DNA of 64,000 bases, from positions 465,475-529,474 of the forward strand of contig QORU01000003.1 in the NCBI GenBank assembly GCA_003574785.1. The letters are read 5' to 3'. The stretch comes from Taklimakanibacter deserti (lineage in GTDB: Bacteria > Pseudomonadota > Alphaproteobacteria > Rhizobiales > Aestuariivirgaceae). Shown piece by piece: positions 26,516-34,070 of this stretch. How positions within the stretch are numbered: the stretch's first letter is position 1; each line of letters opens with the position of its first letter. The notes beneath the pieces were generated by a model. That model had not been told where the DNA came from. It did no database searches and was given only the letters and a program-made list of their open reading frames with translations. The position numbers and the translations under genes were made by a program.

Positions 26516-26728
26516 ATGCGCCAGAATGGCACCATTAAGTTTTTCAACCAAGCCAAGGGCTACGGTTTCGTGTCGCCCGAAGGGGGAGGCAAGGACGTGT
26601 TCGTGCACATCACCGCCGTTCAGCGCTCGGGCATCCCCGAATTGAACGAGGGCATGAGAATCAGCTTCGAGGTCCAGCCGGACAAGCGCGGCCGTGGACC
26701 TCAGGCCGTCGAGTTGCAGCTTCTCTGA
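26516..26728 (+). CDS. Cold-shock domain protein (CspA family)
   Basis: A 70-residue single cold-shock domain with both RNA-binding motifs: RNP1 KGYGFV and RNP2 DVFVHI. It binds single-stranded RNA or DNA as a chaperone. The N-terminal NGTIKFFNQAKGYGF is standard. The C-terminal PDKRGRGPQAVELQL is typical of alphaproteobacterial Csps. Its promoter lies in the 321-base gap upstream. Confidence 0.95.
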   Translation: MRQNGTIKFFNQAKGYGFVSPEGGGKDVFVHITAVQRSGIPELNEGMRISFEVQPDKRGRGPQAVELQLL

Positions 26729-26755
26729 GAGGCGATTTCCGCAAGCCGCCCGCCT

Positions 26756-27064
26756 GTGCTATGCTGGCGGCATGGGGTAGGTCGCTCTTATCTCCTTGCG
26801 GTCACTCTGGCGATCGCCGGGGTGGCCGTCTCCGCCGGAGAGGCCGCAGCGCATAATTGCACATGCCGGGCCAACGGCCAGGTTTTTGTCCTCGGACAGA
26901 TCGCCTGCATTCGCGGCAAGCTTTCCCAATGCCAGATGAACCAGAACGTGCCGACATGGCAAACAGTCGCCGACACCTGCCCAGAAGCACAGCTCAACGC
27001 CCGGCCGCCCCTCGCCGCCCTTGTCTCGCTGCCTGTCTCCTCGCTGTCGCCAGTCTCGCGCTAG
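26756..27064 (+). CDS. Small cysteine-rich exported protein
   Basis: About 102 residues: a signal peptide (LLAVTLAIAGVAVSAG, cleaved near AAA/H) and a mature part with five cysteines: NCTCRANG, IACIRG, QCQMNQN, DTCP. This pattern recurs in small alphaproteobacterial secreted proteins as I recall. The start is uncertain (GTG at 26756 is the only in-frame candidate before the signal peptide). The last 109 bases overlap the RNase T2 gene in another frame; the tail after DTCP lacks cysteines and may be a read-through extension of a shorter ancestral protein. Confidence 0.55.
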   Translation: MLCWRHGVGRSYLLAVTLAIAGVAVSAGEAAAHNCTCRANGQVFVLGQIACIRGKLSQCQMNQNVPTWQTVADTCPEAQLNARPPLAALVSLPVSSLSPVSR

Positions 27065-27687
27065 CCTCCGTCGCCTCGGCCCGTGGGCCGGTTCCCGGCC
27101 AATTCGATTACTACGCTCTGTCACTGTCCTGGTCGCCGACCTATTGCGGGTCCGAGGCCGGCCAGGGAGACCCACAGCAATGCGGCACCGGCCGCGCCTA
27201 TGCCTTCGTCGTCCATGGCTTGTGGCCGCAATATGAGCGCGGGTGGCCCGAGGACTGCACCTTGCGCGAGAAGTGGGTCCCCAACGAAATCATCGGTGCG
27301 ATGCTCGATATCATGCCGTCCAAGAAGCTCATCATCCATGAATGGAGGAAGCATGGCGGCTGCTCCGGCCTCAGGATGAAGGGTTATTTCCGGCTGACGC
27401 GCGATCTTTTCACCAAGCTGCGCATACCGGCACGCTATCTCTCGCCCCGGGCGGTGATCATGACGACGCCGGAGGAGCTGGTCAGCGACTTCGTCAAGAC
27501 CAATCGCGGCCTCAGGGAGGACATGCTGTCGGTCCAGTGCGGCAATTCGCGGGGCGCCGCGCGCCTTGCCGAATTGCGCGTATGCTTCGGCAAGGACGGC
27601 AATCTGCAATCCTGTGGCGTCAATGAGAAGCGGCAATGCCGGGCGAAGAGCCTGGTGCTGCCGCCGGTGAGGGGAGGCATCCGGTGA
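26956..27687 (+). CDS. Ribonuclease T2 family protein
   Basis: A 243-residue secreted endoribonuclease. Both T2 catalytic blocks are visible: CAS I FVVHGLWPQ and CAS II IIHEWRKHGGCSG, each with its histidine, plus cysteines for the conserved disulfides. An Arg/Pro-rich N-terminus precedes a signal peptide LAACLLAVASLALASVASA. ATGs at 26929 and 26956 both lie inside the upstream Cys-rich gene; no later start precedes the signal peptide, so the overlap is real. T2 enzymes degrade RNA in the periplasm or outside the cell. Confidence 0.88.
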   Translation: MANSRRHLPRSTAQRPAAPRRPCLAACLLAVASLALASVASARGPVPGQFDYYALSLSWSPTYCGSEAGQGDPQQCGTGRAYAFVVHGLWPQYERGWPEDCTLREKWVPNEIIGAMLDIMPSKKLIIHEWRKHGGCSGLRMKGYFRLTRDLFTKLRIPARYLSPRAVIMTTPEELVSDFVKTNRGLREDMLSVQCGNSRGAARLAELRVCFGKDGNLQSCGVNEKRQCRAKSLVLPPVRGGIR

Positions 27688-28409
27688 AGCAAGCGCTTGT
27701 CCTGCAGCATATGGACCACGACACGCCGGGCCGCTTCCTCGATTATTTCATCGAGGACGGCATTCGGCCCAGATCGGTCAGGCTTTGGGAGGGCCAGGAG
27801 ATCCCGCCGCTCAAGGACTTCGATCTGATGTTCGTCCTGGGCGGGGCGATGGATGTGTGGGAGCTCGAGGAAAATCCCTGGCTCAAGGGCGAGATGCAGG
27901 CCATTCGCGAATGGGTGGCGGAACGCGGCAAACCCTATATCGGCCTTTGTCTCGGCCATCAGCTCCTGGCCAAGGCGCTGGGTGGCGAGGTCGGACTCGC
28001 ACAAGAGAGCGAAGTCGGCGTGCACGAGGTCACAGTGAATGGCGCAGCGCGAGGTCATCGCCTGTTCGAGGGCTTGCGCGGCAGCTACAAGGTCATGCAG
28101 TGGCATCATGCGGAAGTGAAGACGCCACCGAAGGAGGCCACGGTGCTCGCTGCATCGCCGCGGGCGGCGGTGCAGGCGATCGCCATCGACGATCATGCGC
28201 TCGGCCTGCAGTTTCATGCCGAGTTCTCGGCCCAGACCGTGGCAAGCTGGGAATCGCTGCCGAGCTTCATGGCCGCCCTCGAGCGCGAACTCGGTGCCGG
28301 CGCCTATGCCAAAGTGAGCGCCGAAGCCTATCCGCTGATGCCGCAAATGGGCGCCATGGCGCGGCGCATCTACGACAATCTCAAATCCGCTTCGGGGCTC
28401 GTGCGCTGA
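27684..28409 (+). CDS. Class I glutamine amidotransferase-like protein
   Basis: A 241-residue GATase1 domain protein. The nucleophile elbow GLCLGHQ puts the cysteine at 89, and LQFHAE supplies the catalytic histidine. Stand-alone proteins of this type are annotated as GMP-synthase-like; the true acceptor is unknown, and some cleave gamma-glutamyl compounds. The start is the GTG overlapping the RNase T2 stop by 4 bases, with GGGGAGG before it. The 3' end overlaps the convergent MFS gene by 29 bases. Confidence 0.87.
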   Translation: MKQALVLQHMDHDTPGRFLDYFIEDGIRPRSVRLWEGQEIPPLKDFDLMFVLGGAMDVWELEENPWLKGEMQAIREWVAERGKPYIGLCLGHQLLAKALGGEVGLAQESEVGVHEVTVNGAARGHRLFEGLRGSYKVMQWHHAEVKTPPKEATVLAASPRAAVQAIAIDDHALGLQFHAEFSAQTVASWESLPSFMAALERELGAGAYAKVSAEAYPLMPQMGAMARRIYDNLKSASGLVR

Positions 28410-29538
28410 AGAAGGTGCGCGCCGCGATCATCACGATGAAGGCGGCGAAGACCGCGGCAGTGGCATAGGGGAGGCCGTCAGGCCCGAAACGCTCGATGGC
28501 CCAGCCGCCGAGCAGCGCGCCGAAAAGCGCCGCACCGCCCCACATGGTGGAAAAGGCGGCCGTGCCGGCGACCAGCTGGTGGCCGGAGAAACGTTCGCCC
28601 AATTCGGCGAGCGCCAGCGTATAGATGCCGGCCGAGGCGGCGCCGGTGACGACGAGGGCCGGCCAGATGAGCCAGGTCCCGAAAGCCCAAGGGATCAGCG
28701 CGCTGCTCAAGGCGGTGACGATGGCGCAGACCGACATCATGCCGCGCTTGCTCCAACGATCGGCGATCCAGCCAATGGGGAATTGCAGGACGACATTGCC
28801 GACGATGAAAGCGGTAAGCATCAGCGATGCGGTGGCCTGGCTCACGCCCTTCTTGACGCCATAGACCGGCAAGAGACCGAGATTGGCGACATCGATGATG
28901 GCGAACATGCCGACGGCCACGAGGAGGATCGGGGCCAGTCGGGCGAAGCCGAAGATAGTGAGAGCGCTCGACTCCCGATCGGGCGCAAAGGCCTCGGTCG
29001 GACGATAGAAGAACATCGGCACGGTGCCGGCGACAAGGAAGAGAGCGCCGATGGCGAAAGGCAGGAAGCTGTCGACGCCGGTCAGGCTGATGAGTGCCGG
29101 CCCAAGGCCGAAGCTCAGGGAGAGAACGCCGGTATAGACAGCCATGATGCGCGAGCGTGCCGGTCCTGCCGCCGCCTCGACCAGCCAGGCCTCGCTGACC
29201 GTGAACAGGATCGCGACCGCGAAGCCCTGGACTAGGCGCATCGCGAACCATCCCCAGTAGATCGGGATGAAGGGATAGGTGACGATCATTGCCGCGGTGA
29301 GGAGGGCGGCGGTGATCGCCACCGGCTTGGTGCCGAAGCGCCGCGTCATTTGTGGAACGACGAAGCCCGCCAGCAGAATGCCGAACGGGTGCATCGCGGT
29401 GTTGTAGCCGATGACCTTCGGCGACACGCCGTTCTTCTCCATCACCAGCGACAGCAGCGGGAACATGAGGCCGAGCGCGAAGCCGAAGACGGTGATCGCG
29501 GCGAGGGCGGCGAAGAGGTTGATCCAGCGCCTATCCAT
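28381..29538 (-). CDS. MFS transporter (second member of a tandem pair)
   Basis: A 385-residue, 12-TM major facilitator of the YcaD-like kind. It has the helix 4-5 region FAVAILFTVSEAWLVEAAAG and IGWIADRWSKRG, a loop motif before helix 9. The start at 29538 overlaps the upstream paralogue's stop by 8 bases; the frame upstream of it runs through that gene. Substrate unknown. It is paralogous to 29531-30700, which shares TVSEAW and the GTAAF/GSAAF-MWG segment. Confidence 0.88.
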   Translation of the reverse strand: MDRRWINLFAALAAITVFGFALGLMFPLLSLVMEKNGVSPKVIGYNTAMHPFGILLAGFVVPQMTRRFGTKPVAITAALLTAAMIVTYPFIPIYWGWFAMRLVQGFAVAILFTVSEAWLVEAAAGPARSRIMAVYTGVLSLSFGLGPALISLTGVDSFLPFAIGALFLVAGTVPMFFYRPTEAFAPDRESSALTIFGFARLAPILLVAVGMFAIIDVANLGLLPVYGVKKGVSQATASLMLTAFIVGNVVLQFPIGWIADRWSKRGMMSVCAIVTALSSALIPWAFGTWLIWPALVVTGAASAGIYTLALAELGERFSGHQLVAGTAAFSTMWGGAALFGALLGGWAIERFGPDGLPYATAAVFAAFIVMIAARTFFSARAPKRI

Positions 29539-30700
29539 GAGCGGCGCTCCGTATGAATCTGCCGCCGGTGAAGGCAAGGCAAATGAGCAAAAGGACATAG
29601 ACCAGGCAGACAGTGAGCGGGATCGCGTCGATGCCGAAGGCATCGGTCGCGGCACCCGCGATGGGCGGTCCCAACAAGCCGCCAATGCCCCACATCGCGG
29701 CGAAGGCGGCGCTGCCGGCGATAAGGTCAGGCCCAGTGAAATTGTCGCCGAGGATGGTGAGGCCGATCGTATAGATCGCGAAAGCGCTGGTGCCGAGGAC
29801 GAGCATGACCGGCCAGATCAGCCAGGAGTTGATGGTCCAGATCATCGCCAGGGCAAGGAGCGCCGTGATCACCGCGGAGAGCCTGATCACGCCGAGCCTC
29901 GACCATTTGTCGGCGAGAAGCCCGATGGGTAACTGCAGCAGCGCATTGCCGATGATGGCGACGCCGAGGATGAGTGTCACCTGCTCGACGAGGAGCCCCG
30001 AGCGCAGACCGAATATCGGGAAGAAGGACAACATCACCGCATCGAAGAAGGTCAGCGTACCGACGGCGAAGAGCAGCATGGGCGCGCGCCGCACGAAGGC
30101 GAGGAAGCCCGCCCCTTCCTCATGCTGGAAAGCACCTTCCGATACTTTGAGGAAAGTGAGCGGGACGGCGCTTATCGCCACGCAGGCCATGCCGATCAGC
30201 CAGGGCATCCAGCCGTCGAGACCGGTCAAGGGGAGTATGAGCGGGCCCACCGAAAAGGTGATCGCGAGAAGGCTCGTATACAGTCCGCTGACGCGGCCAC
30301 GATTGCGGTCATCGGCGCCGCTCAGGATCCAGGCCTCGCTGACCGTAAACAGCGTGCCGGCCGACATGCCGAAAACGAAGCGTATGGCGAACCAGGACCA
30401 GATGCTGGGAAACAGCTTGAACGCCGCCAGCGTCGCGATGATCATGACGATGCTGACATAGACGACCGGCTTCGAGCCGAAGCGCGAAACGATGCGCGGC
30501 AGGAACGGTCCGCCGAGCATGATGCCGAGCGGCGCCATGGCGGCGTTCAGTCCCATGATCCAGGCGGGAACGCCCCTCTGCTCCATCAGCAGCGGCAAGA
30601 GCTGCAGCGTCAGGCCCATGGCAATATCGCAACTGCCCACGGTCGCTAGGGCGGCGACAATGGTCCCGTAGCGCTGCGCAAATGGCAGTGACGCCGACAT
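29531..30700 (-). CDS. MFS transporter (first member of a tandem pair)
   Basis: A 389-residue MFS protein related to its downstream neighbour: AGTLFTVSEAWILSGADDRNRG corresponds to the same helix-loop in the other copy, and PIGLLADKWSRLG to its loop 8-9. The two are more diverged than the Bcr/CflA pair near 5 kb, so the duplication is older. They are translationally coupled. Divergent from the MBL-fold gene, with 120 bases for both promoters. Function beyond transport unknown. Confidence 0.88.
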   Translation of the reverse strand: MSASLPFAQRYGTIVAALATVGSCDIAMGLTLQLLPLLMEQRGVPAWIMGLNAAMAPLGIMLGGPFLPRIVSRFGSKPVVYVSIVMIIATLAAFKLFPSIWSWFAIRFVFGMSAGTLFTVSEAWILSGADDRNRGRVSGLYTSLLAITFSVGPLILPLTGLDGWMPWLIGMACVAISAVPLTFLKVSEGAFQHEEGAGFLAFVRRAPMLLFAVGTLTFFDAVMLSFFPIFGLRSGLLVEQVTLILGVAIIGNALLQLPIGLLADKWSRLGVIRLSAVITALLALAMIWTINSWLIWPVMLVLGTSAFAIYTIGLTILGDNFTGPDLIAGSAAFAAMWGIGGLLGPPIAGAATDAFGIDAIPLTVCLVYVLLLICLAFTGGRFIRSAAHG

Positions 30701-30820
30701 TGCTCATCCTCAGGAGGTCTGGTTGCTCCACAAGCCTCCCTCTAGCGGTTCCGCTGCGGCTTCCGCAAGTGCAGCCCTGTGCCTTGCGCATAGCGCCCGT
30801 CACCGCTATGCACTGCGGCC

Positions 30821-31465
30821 ATGACACGTCCAAAAATCATGATCATTCCCGTGACACCGTTCCAGCAGAATTGCTCGCTCATCTGGAACGACGACACGCA
30901 GATTGGCGCTGTTGTCGATCCCGGCGGCGACGTCGAGGTGATCCGCAAGGCGATCGATCAATCGCAAGTCACGGTCGAGAAGATACTCCTGACCCATGGC
31001 CATATCGATCATGCAGGTGGTGCCGCTGAACTGCGCGACAAGCTCGAGGTTCCGATCGAAGGTCCGCATACGGAGGATGCGTTTCTCCTCGCCAAGCTCG
31101 CCGAATCCGGCGCGCAATACGGCTATGAGGCGCGCGCCGTGGTCCCCGACCGGTGGCTCAAGGAAGGCGACAAGGTGACGGTCGGGGCCCTCGATTTCGC
31201 GGTTCTCGAATGTCCCGGCCACACGCCGGGCTCGGTCGTGCTGTTCAATGATGCCAACCGCTTCTGCTTCATGGGCGATGTGTTGTTCCAGGGATCGGTC
31301 GGGCGCACCGACTTTCCTTATGGCGATCATGCGACATTGATCGCCTCGATCCGCGACAAGCTTTTGCCGCTCGGCGATGACGTTGCCTTCCTGCCGGGCC
31401 ACGGCCCCGCCAGCACGATCGGTGAGGAACGGCGCAGCAACCCGTTCCTGGCGGAATTGCGATAG
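30821..31465 (+). CDS. MBL-fold metallohydrolase (glyoxalase II-like)
   Basis: A 214-residue metallo-beta-lactamase fold protein with the metal-binding box THGHIDH (His59, His61, Asp63, His64), then CPGHTPGS, FMGDVLF and a final LPGHGP. The size and the GSVGRTDFPYGD segment match the YcbL-type hydrolases, which resemble glyoxalase II but lack its C-terminal glutathione-binding domain. It probably hydrolyses a thioester. It ends 3 bases from the convergent transpeptidase gene. Confidence 0.9.
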   Translation: MTRPKIMIIPVTPFQQNCSLIWNDDTQIGAVVDPGGDVEVIRKAIDQSQVTVEKILLTHGHIDHAGGAAELRDKLEVPIEGPHTEDAFLLAKLAESGAQYGYEARAVVPDRWLKEGDKVTVGALDFAVLECPGHTPGSVVLFNDANRFCFMGDVLFQGSVGRTDFPYGDHATLIASIRDKLLPLGDDVAFLPGHGPASTIGEERRSNPFLAELR

Positions 31466-31468
31466 CGC

Positions 31469-32110
31469 TCAGATGCCCTGTGCCAGAACCACCACGCGCG
31501 TCCCGACCGGGCTGCGCCGGTAAAGCTCGATCACGTCCTCGTTGATCATGCGGATGCAGCCCGAGGACATCGCCTTGCCGATGCTGGTCGGCGTATTGGT
31601 GCCATGCAGGCGATAGAGCGTATCGCGGCCGTTCTGGAAGAGGTAAAGCGCACGGGCGCCGAGAGGGTTGTCCGGACCGCCCGGCATGCCGTCCTTCCAT
31701 TTGGCGGCATTGGGGTCGCGCTCTACCATCTCGGGCGGCGGGGTCCAGCGTGGCCACATGACCTTGCGCTCGATATCGGCGAGACCGGCCCAGCGGAAGC
31801 CTTCGCGGCCGACACCGACGCCGTAGCGGATGGCTTCGCGCCCCTCGAGGATGAGATAGAGATGCCGCTCCGCCGTGTCGACGATGATCGTCCCCGGCCA
31901 ATGGCGGCCCTCATAAGGCACGATCTGGCGACGGAACTTCTTCGGAATCTTGGTCAGGTCGGTCGGCGGGAAGGTGATGAGGTCGTTGTAGTCCCGGCCC
32001 GGACGGAACTGCTCCATCTCGTTCAGGGCCTGCGCCCGGCCCATGCCAAGGCCCAAAAGCGCCGCTCCGCCGGCCGCCAGGAGGCGGCGCCGATTCATAC
32101 CGATTTTCAT
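31469..32110 (-). CDS. L,D-transpeptidase (YkuD domain), TAT-exported
   Basis: A 213-residue paralogue of the enzyme at 24.8 kb. It has a twin-arginine start (MNRRRLLAAGGAAL), the shared segments RRQIVPYEGRHWPGT and GGPDNPLGARALYL, and the catalytic HGTN then SIGKAMSSGCIRM box. It lacks the acidic C-terminal tail of its paralogue. Both probably crosslink meso-DAP residues of peptidoglycan in the periplasm; two differently controlled copies may serve different growth states. Confidence 0.9.
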   Translation of the reverse strand: MKIGMNRRRLLAAGGAALLGLGMGRAQALNEMEQFRPGRDYNDLITFPPTDLTKIPKKFRRQIVPYEGRHWPGTIIVDTAERHLYLILEGREAIRYGVGVGREGFRWAGLADIERKVMWPRWTPPPEMVERDPNAAKWKDGMPGGPDNPLGARALYLFQNGRDTLYRLHGTNTPTSIGKAMSSGCIRMINEDVIELYRRSPVGTRVVVLAQGI

Positions 32111-32131
32111 GATGGCTTACTCTTCTTGTTT

Positions 32132-32189
32132 GAGCATGATGGTGGATGGCCGGGTCAAGCCCGGCCACAAGCTTTTCCGGATCATGCTC
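32132..32189. repeat. Nested intergenic palindrome
   Basis: Outer arms GAGCATGAT (32132-32140) and ATCATGCTC (32181-32189) enclose an inner hairpin TGGCCGGG/CCCGGCCA (32147-32154 and 32160-32167). The composite, with GCTTTTCCGGATCATGCTC at its right side, looks like the dispersed extragenic palindromes common in Rhizobiales genomes. It may also terminate the lipoprotein transcript that ends at 32190. Confidence 0.6.
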
Positions 32190-32606
32190 CTAAATGCCGA
32201 CCAGGCGCATCTTGCCGGCGTGATAGGCATCGCCGGTGCTCTTGAACTCGCTACATTCGGTAGGCTGGCCGGCCAGGCTCTGGCACAGCTGGCCCTCGAC
32301 CGCCGACCAGGTGCCGCGGCCTTCGCCCTTCACATCGTCCTGGTAGGTCAGCGAGCCATCGGCATTATAGGTGACGAAGCCGCTCGAATCGGAGCGGGTA
32401 TATTGCCAGCCCTTGCCAGCGAGGGTGGTACGGATTTCCTCGGCGGACAGCATGCGGATCGGCTGGGCTTGGGGCTGGGCCGCATTGGACGACGAGGTCT
32501 GGCCGCCGCTCAGAAACTTGATGCCGCTCTTATCCGGCGAGTTGCTGCAGCCTGCAATCATCAAGGCGACCCCGACGGCCAGGACGCATCGCGCAAAATC
32601 GGTCAT
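32190..32606 (-). CDS. Small lipoprotein of unknown function
   Basis: A 138-residue lipoprotein with a lipobox MIAGC at residues 16-20 and a Ser/Gln/Pro-rich spacer. The C-terminal domain (EEIRTTLAGKGWQYT, then a YNADGSLTYQDD and GTWSAVEGQLCQ) looks like the small beta-rich periplasmic domain seen in proteins that report 'new substance' binding in Rhizobiales; two cysteines could form a disulfide. No family name can be given with confidence. Confidence 0.75.
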   Translation of the reverse strand: MTDFARCVLAVGVALMIAGCSNSPDKSGIKFLSGGQTSSSNAAQPQAQPIRMLSAEEIRTTLAGKGWQYTRSDSSGFVTYNADGSLTYQDDVKGEGRGTWSAVEGQLCQSLAGQPTECSEFKSTGDAYHAGKMRLVGI

Positions 32607-32732
32607 TCCTTAATCCTTTACCCCCATGCCGGGCGCCATGTGTCACAGTTACGCCCGGAGGGCAAGACGGGGGGAGACTGACGTTCGGATAGGGCAAAAA
32701 CAGGGCAAAGCCCTGCCTCGACTGCATGCCTG

Positions 32733-33443
32733 TCAGCCGACCTGGCGCACGATGTCCAGGAGCTCGCCCAGATGCGCGATATGCCGGTACCGCCGGTTTG
32801 CGGTCGGCGCCTCATCCTCCTCGAGCGCCCAGGTCAGGCTGTGCGGCACATGGACACCCCAGCAGCCCGCCTTGAGGGCGGGGACGATGTCGGATTTGAG
32901 CGAATTGCCCACCATCATGCTGCACTCAGGGCCGTCGCCATGGCGGGCAAAGACCCGGTCATAGACCTCGGCCGATTTGTCGCTGACGATCTCGACCGCC
33001 GTGAACAGCTCGCCAAGGCCCGATTGCGCGAGCTTGCGCTCCTGGTCGAACAGGTCGCCCTTGGTGATCAGGATGAGGCGGTAGTCGCCGCTCAGCGCTT
33101 CGAGCGCGGTGCGGGCATGCGGCAAGGGCTCGATCGGATGGCTGAGGAGGTCGCGCCCGGCATCGACGAGCTCGCGGATGACGCTCGCCGGCACCCGGCC
33201 CTCCGTCACCTCGATGGCGGTCTCGATCATCGACAGGGTGAAGCCCTTGATGCCGAAACCATAGGCCTTGATGTTCCGCCGCTCGGCTTCGAGCAGCCGG
33301 TCGGACAGATGGCCGGGCTCGGCATAGTCGGCGAGCAAGGCGGTGAAGCGCTTCTCGGTCAGCCGGTAGAACTGCTCGTTCTGCCACAGCGTATCGTCGG
33401 CATCGAAACCGATGGCCGATAGTCGGGTGGCGGCAGGGGGCAT
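32733..33443 (-). CDS. HAD family hydrolase
   Basis: A 236-residue haloacid-dehalogenase superfamily phosphatase. Motif I is FDADDTLW with both catalytic aspartates, motif II is LILITKGD, and motif III/IV is VGNSLKSDIVPALKAG. A helical cap lies between. The start at 33443 gives the motif 12 residues in, as is usual; an ATG 36 bases further upstream is possible. Substrate unknown; probably a phosphosugar or nucleotide. Confidence 0.88.
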   Translation of the reverse strand: MPPAATRLSAIGFDADDTLWQNEQFYRLTEKRFTALLADYAEPGHLSDRLLEAERRNIKAYGFGIKGFTLSMIETAIEVTEGRVPASVIRELVDAGRDLLSHPIEPLPHARTALEALSGDYRLILITKGDLFDQERKLAQSGLGELFTAVEIVSDKSAEVYDRVFARHGDGPECSMMVGNSLKSDIVPALKAGCWGVHVPHSLTWALEEDEAPTANRRYRHIAHLGELLDIVRQVG

Positions 33444-33569
33444 CCGGGGGCTCGCTCGGTTGTCGAAGCTGCGCAGCATAGGCCCAGGCGGCAAGCGGAT
33501 TCAACATGCCCGGGCTTGCCTGCCGGTATTAATGGTTTATGAGGAAAGGACGGATCTTTGGGGGCGAAG

Positions 33570-34058
33570 ATGAGACGGCGGATTCTGCTTGTTTGCATGC
33601 TGCTACTGCTGGCGGGGTGCACAAAGACACTGCCGGACAATTATTCAGGACCAACGGCCGTTGTTAAGGACACCTATGCAAACTACGTCGAAGGCGGGTT
33701 CTTCCGGGATGAAAAGGTGGATCTGTTCGTCATGCAAACCATGGATGGGAAGCTGATCGACAATGGACAGTTGGCGACTGCCCGTGCCAGTTTTAAATCG
33801 AGCCTCGGCATTGCATTGAAGCCTCAGGCCTATGAAAGACGGGTGCCCATAAGGCCAATGACGATCGGGCTCGCTGCGATCATCAGCTATGCCGCGGGCG
33901 GTCAGTATGGGGGTAGCCGCGAACCCCAGACGATGGCTAGCCGGAAGGTCAAATTCAATCCTGTGGCAGGCGAGACATATGTTGTGCGCGGACGGATCGC
34001 GCGGGATAATTCAGCGGTGTGGCTCGAGACTGCCAGCGGTCGGATTGTGAGCGAGTAG
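33570..34058 (+). CDS. Lipoprotein of unknown function
   Basis: A 162-residue protein with a Lys/Arg-rich start and lipobox LLAGC at 13-17. A short hydrophobic segment IGLAAIISYAAGG lies mid-protein, and the last 40 residues form a beta-rich domain ending in VWLETASGRIVSE. It is more A/T-rich and less regular in codon use than uvrB beside it. It is convergent with uvrB, 12 bases apart. No family recognised. Confidence 0.7.
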   Translation: MRRRILLVCMLLLLAGCTKTLPDNYSGPTAVVKDTYANYVEGGFFRDEKVDLFVMQTMDGKLIDNGQLATARASFKSSLGIALKPQAYERRVPIRPMTIGLAAIISYAAGGQYGGSREPQTMASRKVKFNPVAGETYVVRGRIARDNSAVWLETASGRIVSE

Positions 34059-34070
34059 AGACAAATCGTT

